64,000 nt of DNA, from NCBI RefSeq assembly GCF_014196745.1, contig NZ_JACIEH010000003.1, positions 248,001 to 312,000 of the forward strand, given 5' to 3'. The notes under the pieces were generated by a model that saw only the letters and a list, made by a program, of their open reading frames with translations, had not been told where the DNA came from and ran no database searches. Below are positions 55,018 to 63,919 of this stretch, piece after piece. How positions within the stretch are numbered: the stretch's first letter is position 1; each line of letters opens with the position of its first letter. The stretch comes from Sphingomonas kyeonggiensis. Its GTDB lineage: Bacteria > Pseudomonadota > Alphaproteobacteria > Sphingomonadales > Sphingomonadaceae. The position numbers were made by a program, and so were the translations under genes.

Positions 55018-58000
55018 TCAGCCGATCGTCATCAGGCTGGCATTGCCGCCCGCCGCGGTGGTGTTGATCGAGATCGACACTTCCTCGAGCAGCAGGTCGG
55101 TCGGATAGCCGGAGGCGCCCGGGGTGAGCAGGGTGACGATCGGGCCGTCGAGTGCGGCGAGCTCGCGGGCCACCGCTCCGACCTGCGCGGCATCGCCCTC
55201 GACCAGAGCGGCGACGAAGGGCGCGTCGCCAGCGGGCGTGAAGGCGGCGGCGACGCGCGGCGGCAGGTCGGCGGGGAGCGCCATGCCCTGCAGCGTGCCC
55301 CGGTTGCCGGTCGCCAGCACCGCGGCGATCTGGGCATGGAGGCCGGGCTGGGTTGTCGGGCGCAGCAGGACGCGGCCGCGCGGGTGGAGCGCGTAGAGAT
55401 TGTCCTCCCCGACCGGCCCGGGCAGCGTGCGCTCGGCACCCAGCGCCGAGACCGTGCCATAATGCCGTGCCGCCCGGGCGGCCTTCGCCTCGCCGCGCGC
55501 GTCGAGCCAGGCGGCGAACTCGCCCAGCGGAGTCTCCGCCGCGCCGGTGGGTTCGACTGCCCTGGGGGCCTCGCCGACCAGCCGGCCGAGATAGAGCGGT
55601 CCGCCTGCCTTCGGGCCGGTGCCGGAGAGCCCGCGCCCGCCGAACGGCTGCACGCCGACGATCGCGCCGATCACGTTGCGGTTCACATAGAGATTGCCTG
55701 CCTTCACCCGGCTGGTGACCTCTGCGATCGTTGCGTCGAGGCGGGTGTGCAGGCCGAAGGTGAGGCCATAGCCGGTGGCGTTGATCGCATCGATCAGCGC
55801 CGACAGGTCGTCCCGACGGTAGCGCAGGACATGGAGCACGGGGCCGAACACCTCGCGCTCGACATCGGCGATATGGTCGATCTCGATGATCGTCGGCGGG
55901 ACGAAGGTGCCATGGCCGGCAGCGGCGGGCAGGTCCTGCTGCTCGATGCGGTGGCCACGGCTGCGCATCGTCGCGATATGGCCTTCGATATTGGCCCGGG
56001 CCTCGGCAGTGATCACCGGGCCGGTATCGACCGCGAGCGCATCGGTCCGCCCGATGCGCAGTTCCTTCAGCGCGCCCTTGAGCATCGCCAGCGTGCGATC
56101 GGTGACTTCCTCCTGCAGGCACAGGATACGCAGCGCCGAGCAGCGCTGGCCGGCGCTGTCGAAGGCCGAGGCGATGACGTCCGCCACCACCTGCTCGGCG
56201 AGCGCGGAGCTGTCGACGATCATCGCATTCTGGCCGCCGGTCTCGGCGACCAGCGGGATCGGCTTGCCGCTGGGCGAAAGGCGGGTGGCGAGCTGGCGCT
56301 GGATCAGCCGGGCGACCTCGGTCGAGCCGGTGAACATCACGCCGGCGGTCTCGGGCGCGCCGACCAGAGCCGCGCCGATCGGGCCGTCGCCGGGGACGAG
56401 CTGCAGCGCATCGGCGGGCACGCCCGCCTCATGGAGCAGCGCCACCGCCTGGGCGGCGATCAGCGGCGTCTCCTCGGCTGGCTTGGCGAGCACCGGATTG
56501 CCCGCGACCAGCGCCGCGGCGACCTGGCCGGTGAAGATCGCCAGCGGGAAGTTCCACGGACTGATGCAGACGACCGGACCGATCGGCGCCTGGGCCGGGC
56601 CGAAGGTCGCGCGGGCGCGCTCGGCATAATAGCGCAGGAAGTCGATCGCCTCGCGCACTTCGGCGATGGCGTTCGGCAGCGACTTGCCGGCTTCGCGCAC
56701 GATCAGGCCGAGCAATACCGGCATGCGGGCCTGCATCGCGTCGGCCGCGGCCTCGAGCATCGCGGCGCGCCGCGCGACGGGGGTGGTGCCCCAGCTCGAT
56801 GCGGCGGCGCGGGTGACCGCGGCGGCGGCGGCTTCGGGCGAGACCTCGACGACCACGCCCACCGTGTCGCGGTGATCGGCGGGGTTGTAGACGGCGCGCT
56901 CGGTGCCCTGTCCGTCGGCCGGCGCCGCACGCCAGTCGATGGTCGCGCTATGCTGGAGCGCCTGGCCGAGCGCGGCGAGCGCGTGCTCGTCGCTGAGATC
57001 GAGGCCGTCCGAGTTCCGGCGATCGGGATAGAGCGCATAGGGCAGGGCGATCTGGTCGTGATGCGCGCCGGGATCCGGCATCGTCTTCACCTGGGCGACC
57101 GGATCGGCGACCAGCTCCGACACCGGGACGTCGGGATCGGCAATGCGATTGACGAAGGAGGAGTTGGCGCCGTTCTCGAGCAGACGACGGACGAGATAGG
57201 CGAGCAGGGTCTCGTGCGTGCCGACCGGCGCATAGATACGGCAGGGCCGGCCCAGCTTCTCCTTGCCGACGACCTGCTCGTAGAGCGGTTCGCCCATGCC
57301 GTGCAGGCACTGGAACTCGTATTTGCCGACCGTGAAGTCCGGGCCGGCGAGCTGGTAGATCGTCGCCAGCGTCTGGGCATTGTGGGTGGCGAACTGGGGG
57401 AACACGCGATCGGTCGCCGCCAGCAGTTTCCGGGCGCAGGCGATGTACGCAACGTCGGTGTGGAGCTTGCGGGTGTAGACCGGGAAATCGGGCAGGCCGT
57501 CGACCTGGGCGCGCTTGATCTCGGCGTCCCAATAGGCGCCCTTCACCAGCCGCACCATGATCCGGCGACCGGCGCGACCGGCCAGATCGATGATCCAGTC
57601 GATCACGAAGGGGCAGCGCTTGCCATAGGCCTGGACGACGAAGCCGAGCCCGTCCCAGTCCGCGAGATCGGGATCGAGCGCCAGGCTCTCGAGCAGGTCG
57701 AGCGAAAGCTCGAGCCGGTCGGCCTCCTCGGCATCGATGTTGAGGCCGATGTCATAGCTGCGGGCCAGCGCGGCGAGCGTCTTAACCCGCGGCAGCAGCT
57801 CGCCCATCACCCGATCGACCTGCGAGCGGGCATAGCGCGGGTGAAGCGCCGACAGCTTGATCGAGATGCCCGGGCCTTCATAGACGCCGCGCCCGTTCGA
57901 TGCCTTGCCGATCGCGTGGATCGCATTCTCGTAATCGCGGTAGTAGCGCTCGGCATCGGCGCCGGTGGTCGCCGCCTCGCCCAGCATGTCATAGCTGTAG

Positions 58001-58614
58001 CGGAAGCCCTTGGCCTCCTCGTGCCGGGCGCGCTTCAGGGCTTCCGCGATCGTCTCGCCGGTGACGAACTGCTCGCCCATCATCCGCATCGCGATGTCGA
58101 TCGCGCGGCGGATCACCGGCTCGCCGGCACGTGCGACCAGCCGCATCAGCGCGGCGCCCAGCCCCTTGTCGTCGGCGGTGCCGACCAGCTTGCCGGTGAC
58201 GACCAGCGCCCAGGTCGCGGCGTTGACGAACAGCGGCTTGCCGCCGAGATGCGCGCGCCAGTCGCCATCGGCGATCTTGTCACGGATCAGCGCGTCGCGG
58301 GTGGCATCGTCGGGGATGCGGAGCAGCGCTTCGGCGAGGCACATCAGCGCCACGCCCTCCTCGCTCGACAGCGCATATTCCTGGACCAGCGATTCGACCG
58401 CGCCGCTGCGGCGCCGGGCGCGCAGGCCCGTGACCAGCTGGGTCGCCGTCTCGCGGATCCTGGCGCGGGTCGCTTCGTCGAGCGTCGCCGCTTCGATCAG
58501 CGGCGCCAGCGCTTCGCGCTCGTCGCGGCGATAGGCGGCGGTGATCGCCTGGCGGAGCGGAGTCGGCTCGCGGACGGGCGGGGCGAAGGTGGCGAAGGGC
58601 GCGGGCTGGGTCAT
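55018..58614 (-). CDS. putA: Bifunctional proline dehydrogenase / P5C dehydrogenase PutA
   Basis: Oxidises proline to glutamate. 1198 aa. PRODH beta/alpha barrel (GPGISIKLSALHPRY, LVKGAYWD), then P5CDH with ALDH-type catalytic Cys (SAGQRCSALRIL) and EETPL/EVARL regions; a trailing domain of type B PutA follows. No N-terminal ribbon-helix-helix DNA-binding domain, so it is not self-repressing; the divergent Lrp gene likely regulates it. Confidence 0.96.
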   Translation of the reverse strand: MTQPAPFATFAPPVREPTPLRQAITAAYRRDEREALAPLIEAATLDEATRARIRETATQLVTGLRARRRSGAVESLVQEYALSSEEGVALMCLAEALLRIPDDATRDALIRDKIADGDWRAHLGGKPLFVNAATWALVVTGKLVGTADDKGLGAALMRLVARAGEPVIRRAIDIAMRMMGEQFVTGETIAEALKRARHEEAKGFRYSYDMLGEAATTGADAERYYRDYENAIHAIGKASNGRGVYEGPGISIKLSALHPRYARSQVDRVMGELLPRVKTLAALARSYDIGLNIDAEEADRLELSLDLLESLALDPDLADWDGLGFVVQAYGKRCPFVIDWIIDLAGRAGRRIMVRLVKGAYWDAEIKRAQVDGLPDFPVYTRKLHTDVAYIACARKLLAATDRVFPQFATHNAQTLATIYQLAGPDFTVGKYEFQCLHGMGEPLYEQVVGKEKLGRPCRIYAPVGTHETLLAYLVRRLLENGANSSFVNRIADPDVPVSELVADPVAQVKTMPDPGAHHDQIALPYALYPDRRNSDGLDLSDEHALAALGQALQHSATIDWRAAPADGQGTERAVYNPADHRDTVGVVVEVSPEAAAAAVTRAAASSWGTTPVARRAAMLEAAADAMQARMPVLLGLIVREAGKSLPNAIAEVREAIDFLRYYAERARATFGPAQAPIGPVVCISPWNFPLAIFTGQVAAALVAGNPVLAKPAEETPLIAAQAVALLHEAGVPADALQLVPGDGPIGAALVGAPETAGVMFTGSTEVARLIQRQLATRLSPSGKPIPLVAETGGQNAMIVDSSALAEQVVADVIASAFDSAGQRCSALRILCLQEEVTDRTLAMLKGALKELRIGRTDALAVDTGPVITAEARANIEGHIATMRSRGHRIEQQDLPAAAGHGTFVPPTIIEIDHIADVEREVFGPVLHVLRYRRDDLSALIDAINATGYGLTFGLHTRLDATIAEVTSRVKAGNLYVNRNVIGAIVGVQPFGGRGLSGTGPKAGGPLYLGRLVGEAPRAVEPTGAAETPLGEFAAWLDARGEAKAARAARHYGTVSALGAERTLPGPVGEDNLYALHPRGRVLLRPTTQPGLHAQIAAVLATGNRGTLQGMALPADLPPRVAAAFTPAGDAPFVAALVEGDAAQVGAVARELAALDGPIVTLLTPGASGYPTDLLLEEVSISINTTAAGGNASLMTIG

Positions 58615-58712
58615 TGCGCCAATATATGCGCTTGGTATCGGTCGATCCGACTTATCGGTGAGCGATCTTGGTCGAATTGGCCATATTGTCGAGCATATGC
58701 TACGTGGAAATC

Positions 58713-59174
58713 ATGAAAAAGGCTCCAGCGGCAGTCGAATTGGATGAGTTCGACCGCAAGATCGTCGCTGCATTGGTCGCGGACGGGCGGATGACCGTCA
58801 CCGATCTCGCCAAGCAGGTGGGGCTTTCCAAGACGCCCGCCCAGGTGCGGCTCAAGCGGCTGATCGATACCGGTGTGATCCGCGGCTTCCGCGCGATCAT
58901 CGATCCGGTGCGGCTGGGGCTCGACCATATCGCCTTTACCGAAGTGAAGCTCGCCGACACGCGGGAGAAGGCATTGCAGGAGTTCAACGCAGCGGTGCGG
59001 CGCATTCCCGAGGTCGAGGAATGCCACATGCTGGCGAGCAATTTCGACTATCTGCTCAAGGTGCGCACCGCCGATATCCGCCGCTACCGGATCGTGCTGG
59101 GCGAGAAGATCTCCAGCCTGCCGCACGTCGCCAGCACCTCGACCTTCGTCGCGATGGAGACGATCAAGGATTAG
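58713..59174 (+). CDS. Lrp/AsnC family regulator, probable putA activator (PutR type)
   Basis: A 153-aa Lrp-type protein: N-terminal HTH (LDEFDRKIVAALVADGRMT, VTDLAKQVGLSKTPAQVRLK) and C-terminal RAM effector domain. Divergent from putA with 98 bp between starts, the standard PutR position. GCATATGC palindrome and repeated CCATATT/CAATATA lie in the gap, possible binding sites. ATG at 58713 preferred over an upstream start. Confidence 0.9.
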   Translation: MKKAPAAVELDEFDRKIVAALVADGRMTVTDLAKQVGLSKTPAQVRLKRLIDTGVIRGFRAIIDPVRLGLDHIAFTEVKLADTREKALQEFNAAVRRIPEVEECHMLASNFDYLLKVRTADIRRYRIVLGEKISSLPHVASTSTFVAMETIKD

Positions 59175-59208
59175 TTTGCAAACATCGCCTCCGCGATGTT
59201 GCGGAATA

Positions 59209-60432
59209 CTAGCCCCGGGGCCGCGGCCGTCGCGGTGCGAAGTTCAGCCGGCGCGTGACGTTATAGTCGAGCACCGCCATCACGAAATACGCCGCCGCCT
59301 GCTTCACCCGCGTCCAGGGGCCGGTGCGCGCCTTGTAGAGCTCGGGCGTGATCTGCTCGGATCGCGCCACCTCGCCATCGACGAACGCACGGACATAGGC
59401 GGCAAAGGCCGGATCCTCGACGCGGAACATCAGCTCGAGGTTGAGGAACATCGATCGGATGTCGAAATTGGCCGAGCCGATGTTCACCACATCGTCGAGC
59501 AGGAACAGCTTCGCATGGAGCTTGGTCGGCTGGTATTCGTAGATCTGCACTTTCTTGCGCAGCAGTCCGGCGTAGGTGAAGCGCGCTGCCCAGATCGCCG
59601 CGCCGTGATCGAGCTTGGACGGCAGCACCAGCCGTACCCGGCCGCGCTGGCCGGCGCGATCGAGCCGGCGGAGCATCGCCGGGTTGGGGGCGAAATAGGC
59701 TGCGATGATGTCGATCGACTGCGCCCGCTCCATGTCGCGCTTCACTTCGCGTGCCCAGGGCGAGAGCCGGCGCATCGGCCCGCCGAACAGCCAGCGCGTG
59801 GCACCTTCGGGTTCGCTCCAGGTGCGCAGCGTCTTGGCGAGCTTGCGCAAGCTGGCGCGCGGTCGCTTGGCCCAGCTCGACAGCGCATCGAAATAGCCGA
59901 CCAGCCGCCCGGCCGCCGGTCCCTCGATCAGCAGGCCCAGATCGCGCCAGGCGGCTTCGGCGATCGTGCCGAAATAGCTGTCCTCGATGTTGAACCCGCC
60001 GACGATCACCCGCTCCTCGTCGGCAAGCGCGAGCTTCTGGTGGTTGCGGAGCAGATAGCGGCGGCCCCAGCGCGGCACGAAGCGGCAGACATCGACGCCG
60101 GCCTCGTGGAGCGGATCGAAGAAGCGGCGGCTCTGGGCATGCTCGCTGCCCAGCCCGTCGACGATCAGGCTCACCTTCACCCCGCGCGCAGCCGCATCGA
60201 TCAGCGCCTGGCGCACCGCCGAGCCGGCCTCGTCATCGACATAGATATAGTAGAGCACGCGCAGCGTCCGCTCGGCGCGGCGCATCAGGTCGAGCAGCGC
60301 CTCGAGCCGTTCCGGCCCGTCGGGCAGCAGCGTCAGCCGGTTGCCTTCGACGGTGTAGCTCGGCTGGTTGAAGCGCATCGGCTGGTGATGCGGGAGCCGC
60401 GGGACGGGAGCAAGAGGGGCGAGCGCTTCCAA
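59209..60432 (-). CDS. Phospholipase D-family protein / cardiolipin synthase
   Basis: Two HKD motifs: NHQKLALADEERVIVGGFN and HAKLFLLDDVVNIGSANFD. Joins or transfers phosphatidyl groups; bacterial members are ClsB/ClsC-like cardiolipin synthases. No N-terminal TM helices. Start probably TTG at 60432 (407 aa), with AGGAA 7 nt before; ATG at 60378 (389 aa) lacks a visible SD. Confidence 0.88.
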   Translation of the reverse strand: MEALAPLAPVPRLPHHQPMRFNQPSYTVEGNRLTLLPDGPERLEALLDLMRRAERTLRVLYYIYVDDEAGSAVRQALIDAAARGVKVSLIVDGLGSEHAQSRRFFDPLHEAGVDVCRFVPRWGRRYLLRNHQKLALADEERVIVGGFNIEDSYFGTIAEAAWRDLGLLIEGPAAGRLVGYFDALSSWAKRPRASLRKLAKTLRTWSEPEGATRWLFGGPMRRLSPWAREVKRDMERAQSIDIIAAYFAPNPAMLRRLDRAGQRGRVRLVLPSKLDHGAAIWAARFTYAGLLRKKVQIYEYQPTKLHAKLFLLDDVVNIGSANFDIRSMFLNLELMFRVEDPAFAAYVRAFVDGEVARSEQITPELYKARTGPWTRVKQAAAYFVMAVLDYNVTRRLNFAPRRPRPRG

Positions 60433-60573
60433 AGTCGGGTTCCTGTCGTTGCGGCAGCGTTCCCAACGCGCAGGACCCGGATTCGGTTCTCGGGTCCCAT
60501 TTTCTTGACTTTTCCACAGCCGGACCCTAGATCGCCCCCTTTCCCGGATACTCCGTTTTTCAAGGAAGCGTAG

Positions 60574-60918
60574 ATGGCGCGCGTCACTGTCGAAGATTGT
60601 GTCGACAAGGTTCCCAACCGTTTCGATCTCGTGCTGTTCGCGGCGCAGCGCGCCCGCCAGATCTCGGGCGGCGCCGATCTGACCATCGATCGCGACCGTG
60701 ACAAGAACCCGGTCGTCGCCCTGCGCGAGATCGCCGAGGAGACGGTGCGCCCGACTCACCTCGAGGAAGCCGTGGTCTCCAGCCTGCAGCGCGTCCAGAT
60801 CGACGACGAAGAGGCCCCGGACGAGGTCGGCTCGATCGCAGCTTCGGCCGAGGCACTCCGCCTCACCGCCGCTGCCCCGCCGCGCAACCAGAATCTGGGC
60901 GGCGACTACGACGGCTGA
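60574..60918 (+). CDS. rpoZ: RNA polymerase omega subunit
   Basis: 114 aa: MARVTVEDCVDKVPNRFDLV then AAQRARQISGGAD, the omega signature, with an alphaproteobacterial C-terminal extension. Helps assemble RNA polymerase and binds ppGpp. No spoT/rsh gene follows, unlike in many genomes. Confidence 0.98.
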   Translation: MARVTVEDCVDKVPNRFDLVLFAAQRARQISGGADLTIDRDRDKNPVVALREIAEETVRPTHLEEAVVSSLQRVQIDDEEAPDEVGSIAASAEALRLTAAAPPRNQNLGGDYDG

Positions 60919-60942
60919 GCCGGCGATTCGCTGAACGAACCC

Positions 60943-60976
60943 AAAAGGGTCCCGGAAGCGATTCCGGGACCCTTTT
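60943..60976. terminator. Bidirectional terminator between rpoZ and a minus-strand gene
   Basis: AAAAGGGTCCCGGAA and TTCCGGGACCCTTTT form a near-perfect 15-bp stem around GCGA, with T and A runs on each side. It lies 24 nt past rpoZ and 5 nt past the minus-strand gene end (60982), so it ends transcription both ways. Confidence 0.92.
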
Positions 60977-60981
60977 GCTTG

Positions 60982-61272
60982 TCAGGCACGCCCGAAGCGC
61001 TGCCCGATCTTGATCGGCACGGCGATCGCTACGAACACCATCATCAGCGACCAGACCCAGAGCCCGGTGCGATCCTGCTCGATCAGCGCCGCGATGATCA
61101 GGCAGGGCACCGCGATGACCGGCGTGATCTTGGTCGCCCACCACAGCCACTTGTCCTGGGTGGTGGCGAGCCGTGTCGCACGCGGGCGGAGGAGCAGGAT
61201 GATCGTTGCCACCAGCTTGAGCACGAGCAGCGCGATCGCCACGACCCAGAGCGAGGCGGCGAGCGGGCTCAT
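60982..61272 (-). CDS. Small membrane protein, unknown function
   Basis: A 96-aa protein with about three TM helices (LWVVAIALLVLKLVATIILL, ITPVIAVPCLIIAALI, LWVWSLMMVFVAIAVPI). No family recognised. ATG overlaps the rlmE stop by 4 nt, so co-transcribed with rlmE and ppx. Confidence 0.8.
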   Translation of the reverse strand: MSPLAASLWVVAIALLVLKLVATIILLLRPRATRLATTQDKWLWWATKITPVIAVPCLIIAALIEQDRTGLWVWSLMMVFVAIAVPIKIGQRFGRA

Positions 61273-61952
61273 TCCTCTACTGGCGCCGCCTTCCGACCCT
61301 TGAAGCCCTGCGCCACCACGAACCACTCGACCGAGCCCTTGCGGCTCGACGGCGGCTTGGCGTGCTTCACCGTGGTGAAGTTGCGCTTCATCTCGGCGAC
61401 CAGCGACGAATCGGCGCCGCCGGCGAACACCTTGGCGACGAAATCGCCGCCGGGCTCGAGCACCTGGATCGCGAAATCGAGCGCGGTCTCGACCAGGCCC
61501 ATGGTCCTGAGCGCATCGGTCTGCGGATGGCCGACGGTGTTCGCCGCCATGTCCGAGACGATCAGGTCGGGCGCGCCGCCCAGCTCCTCGATCAGCCGGT
61601 CGGGCGCGGCGTCGTCCATGAAGTCCATCATCAGGATGATCGCGCCGTCGATCGGATCGACCGGCAGCAGGTCGATGCCGACCACCGGCGCCTTGGGCAG
61701 CCGCCGGCGGACCACCTGGGTCCAGCCGCCCGGGGCGATGCCAAGGTCGAGCACGCGCTTCTTGCCCTTGAGGAAGCCGAACTTCTCGTCGAGCTCGATC
61801 AGCTTGTAGGCAGCGCGGCTGCGATAGCCTTCGGCCTTGGCGCGCTTGACGTACGGATCGTTGAGCTGGCGTTCGAGCCAGCGCGTCGACTGTGCCGTGC
61901 GCTTGCGTGCCGTCAGCACGCGGGTATGGCCGCGTCCGCCGCCTCGACTCAC
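61269..61952 (-). CDS. rlmE: 23S rRNA (uridine-2'-O-)-methyltransferase RlmE (FtsJ/RrmJ)
   Basis: Methylates U2552 of 23S rRNA. 227 aa: RSRAAYKLIELDEKF, SAM site DLGIAPGGWTQV, and the K-D-K-E catalytic set. GTG start at 61952 overlaps the ppx stop (GTGA). A basic N-terminal tail of ~20 aa precedes the core. Confidence 0.97.
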   Translation of the reverse strand: MSRGGGRGHTRVLTARKRTAQSTRWLERQLNDPYVKRAKAEGYRSRAAYKLIELDEKFGFLKGKKRVLDLGIAPGGWTQVVRRRLPKAPVVGIDLLPVDPIDGAIILMMDFMDDAAPDRLIEELGGAPDLIVSDMAANTVGHPQTDALRTMGLVETALDFAIQVLEPGGDFVAKVFAGGADSSLVAEMKRNFTTVKHAKPPSSRKGSVEWFVVAQGFKGRKAAPVEE

Positions 61953-63019
61953 AAGATTCTCCCATTGATCAGGCGGCGCAGGATTCCTTCCCGGATGCCG
62001 CGGTCGGCGATCCCTAGCCGCTCGGCGGGCCAAAGGTCGAGGATCGTTTCCAGGATCGCGCAGCCGGCCACGACCAGGTCGGCGCGTTCGGAGCCGATGC
62101 ACGGCACCTGGCTGCGCTCGGCCATGCTCATGCCCGAGATGCGCTGGCTCACCTCGCGCATCGCCGGGGCGGGGACGATCAGCCCGTCCACGACCGAGCG
62201 GTCATAGGCGGCGAGCCCGAGATGCACGCTGGCGAGCGTGGTGACCGTGCCGGAGGTGCCGAGCAGCCGCGGGACCCCGCGCGGCGGCCGCAGGCGCTTG
62301 GCGAAGGGCGCGAAGCTCTCGGCGACGCGGGCGCGCATGCTGGCATAGAGCGCGGCGCGATCCTCCGCGCTCTCGGCATGGCCCGAAGCCTCGGTCAGCG
62401 AGACAACCCCCCAGGGCGCGCTGTGCCAGTCCAAGATGCGGGGCACGTCGCCGCCGCGCGAATCGAGCAGCACCAGCTCGGTCGAGCCGCCGCCAATGTC
62501 GAACACCAGGGCCGGGCCGTCGCCGGGTTCGAGCAGCGCGTGGCAGCCGAGCACGGCGAGCCGCGCCTCCTCCTCGGCGGTGATGATGTCGAGCGCGATC
62601 CCCGTCTCGCGATAGACGCGCTCGATGAATTCGGTGCCGTTGGACGCCTGGCGGCACGCCTCGGTCGCCACCGAGCGGGCCAGCGTCACGTTGCGGCGCT
62701 TGAGCTTCTCGGCGCAGATCTTGAGCGCGACGATGGTGCGCTCGATCGCGGCGTCGGAGAGCTTGCCGCTGGTCGCCAGCCCCTCGCCCAGGCGGACGAT
62801 TCGCGAAAAGGCATCGATCACCGCGAAGCCCGATCCCTGGGGCCGCGCGATCAGCAGCCGGCAATTATTGGTGCCCAGGTCGAGCGCCGCATAGTGGCGC
62901 GCTTCGCCCGGTCGCCCGCGTACCGGCCGCTCCTGGGGCCGCTGCATGGGCGGCGCGCCCCTCCGGACTTTTCCGGAACCACGGCCGCGGGGCATATTGG
63001 CGGTGCCATCCCCCATCAT
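61949..63019 (-). CDS. Ppx/GppA family phosphatase
   Basis: Exopolyphosphatase/pppGpp phosphohydrolase-type ASKHA enzyme of 356 aa. P1 loop AALDLGTNNCRLLIA and FDIGGGSTELVLL. Short single-core form without the C-terminal HD part of long Ppx. An Arg-rich N-terminal ~40 aa may be extra; a later ATG (MQRPQ) could be the start. Which substrate dominates is not clear. Confidence 0.92.
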   Translation of the reverse strand: MMGDGTANMPRGRGSGKVRRGAPPMQRPQERPVRGRPGEARHYAALDLGTNNCRLLIARPQGSGFAVIDAFSRIVRLGEGLATSGKLSDAAIERTIVALKICAEKLKRRNVTLARSVATEACRQASNGTEFIERVYRETGIALDIITAEEEARLAVLGCHALLEPGDGPALVFDIGGGSTELVLLDSRGGDVPRILDWHSAPWGVVSLTEASGHAESAEDRAALYASMRARVAESFAPFAKRLRPPRGVPRLLGTSGTVTTLASVHLGLAAYDRSVVDGLIVPAPAMREVSQRISGMSMAERSQVPCIGSERADLVVAGCAILETILDLWPAERLGIADRGIREGILRRLINGRIL

Positions 63020-63175
63020 ATCACTCGCTTATGTTCTGTTCCGTCACGGCTTTTTCGCCGCCGGTGCTTGGATGCGAGGCTAGCGGAGAGTGGGGGCCGG
63101 GGCAAGGTACAGGCCGTTGACAGCGCGGGATCAGCACCGTATTGCGCCCCGCCTGCCGGTAGTGATGCCGCGTGA

Positions 63176-63249
63176 TGCCCCGTCGTCTAAAGGTAAGACT
63201 ACGGACTCTGACTCCGTCAATTGAGGTTCGAATCCTCACGGGGCATCCA
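63176..63249 (+). tRNA. tRNA-Gln (CTG)
   Basis: 74 nt. Acceptor TGCCCCG/CGGGGCA, anticodon stem ACGGA/TCCGT with loop CTCTGAC giving anticodon CTG (Gln), T arm TGAGG-TTCGAAT-CCTCA, and encoded CCA. The U1-A72 pair is typical of tRNA-Gln. The 3' end is a common target of integrases. Confidence 0.96.
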
Positions 63250-63432
63250 GCTTTCTTTTTGAAGATCAAGCACTTAGCGCGCATTCGCCGCCGTAATTAG
63301 CGCGCGGGGGATTTCCGCCATTTCCCGCAGTTTTCCGCGACTTTCTGCCGAGTTTCGGGGCTTCCGTGGCACACGCACGGCACACGAGACATGCTCGCGG
63401 CGCGCGGTGACGCCCTGATTCGCCAAAGAAAA

Positions 63433-63450
63433 CCCCCGCCGAAGCGGGGG
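63433..63450 (-). terminator. Rho-independent terminator facing the 63.5-63.9 kb gene
   Basis: On the minus strand, CCCCCGC-TTCG-GCGGGGG then TTTTCTTT. A UUCG tetraloop and a T run are textbook. Lies 52 nt beyond the stop at 63502. Confidence 0.88.
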
Positions 63451-63501
63451 CGAGGGAATTACTGCGGCAGGGTTAAGCGCCCCACCGCTAGAGCGGGATT
63501 A

Positions 63502-63918
63502 TCAGATGCGAATGCCCGCCGCCGCCAAACCGTCCACCCAGGCCTGATCGATGGCGATCTGATCTTCCCAAGACTGGCGCCCACCGTCGAATTTGCGGGT
63601 GTCGATCTTCCATGCCAGCGCAGCTTTGCCAGGAGCTGGTATCATCATTTGCCTACTGCACTCTTCGAGGTAGCGCTGGAAACATTCGCTGCTGTCGAGC
63701 TTGACGCCGTCCCTTGCTGCCATCACTCGGCGAAGATCCTCGGCACTGCGCTCGTGCCCCGCGATGTGAACGCGGATCATTCCCTTTCTCCAGACGGCTT
63801 CCATGTCCGCCTTGAGGGTGCGTAGGTAGGCCTTGTCATCTACGGCCTCGCTGCCGTCTGGCAGCGGTGCCAATAGTTCCGCGATGAATGTGGAAGTGAT
63901 GCGAGCCTTGGATGCCAT
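63502..63918 (-). CDS. Hypothetical protein, possible mobile-element gene
   Basis: A 138-aa soluble protein (MASKARITSTFIAELLAPLP). No family recognised. GC content looks around 58%, below the ~66% of the rest, and it sits just past tRNA-Gln, as do integrated elements. Its start is one base after another minus-strand gene's stop. Confidence 0.68.
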   Translation of the reverse strand: MASKARITSTFIAELLAPLPDGSEAVDDKAYLRTLKADMEAVWRKGMIRVHIAGHERSAEDLRRVMAARDGVKLDSSECFQRYLEECSRQMMIPAPGKAALAWKIDTRKFDGGRQSWEDQIAIDQAWVDGLAAAGIRI

Positions 63919-63919
63919 A

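Noticed and set aside
54919..58716. A 1265-codon plus-strand frame opposite putA
   Set aside because: Antisense shadow of putA, which has full PRODH and P5CDH motifs.
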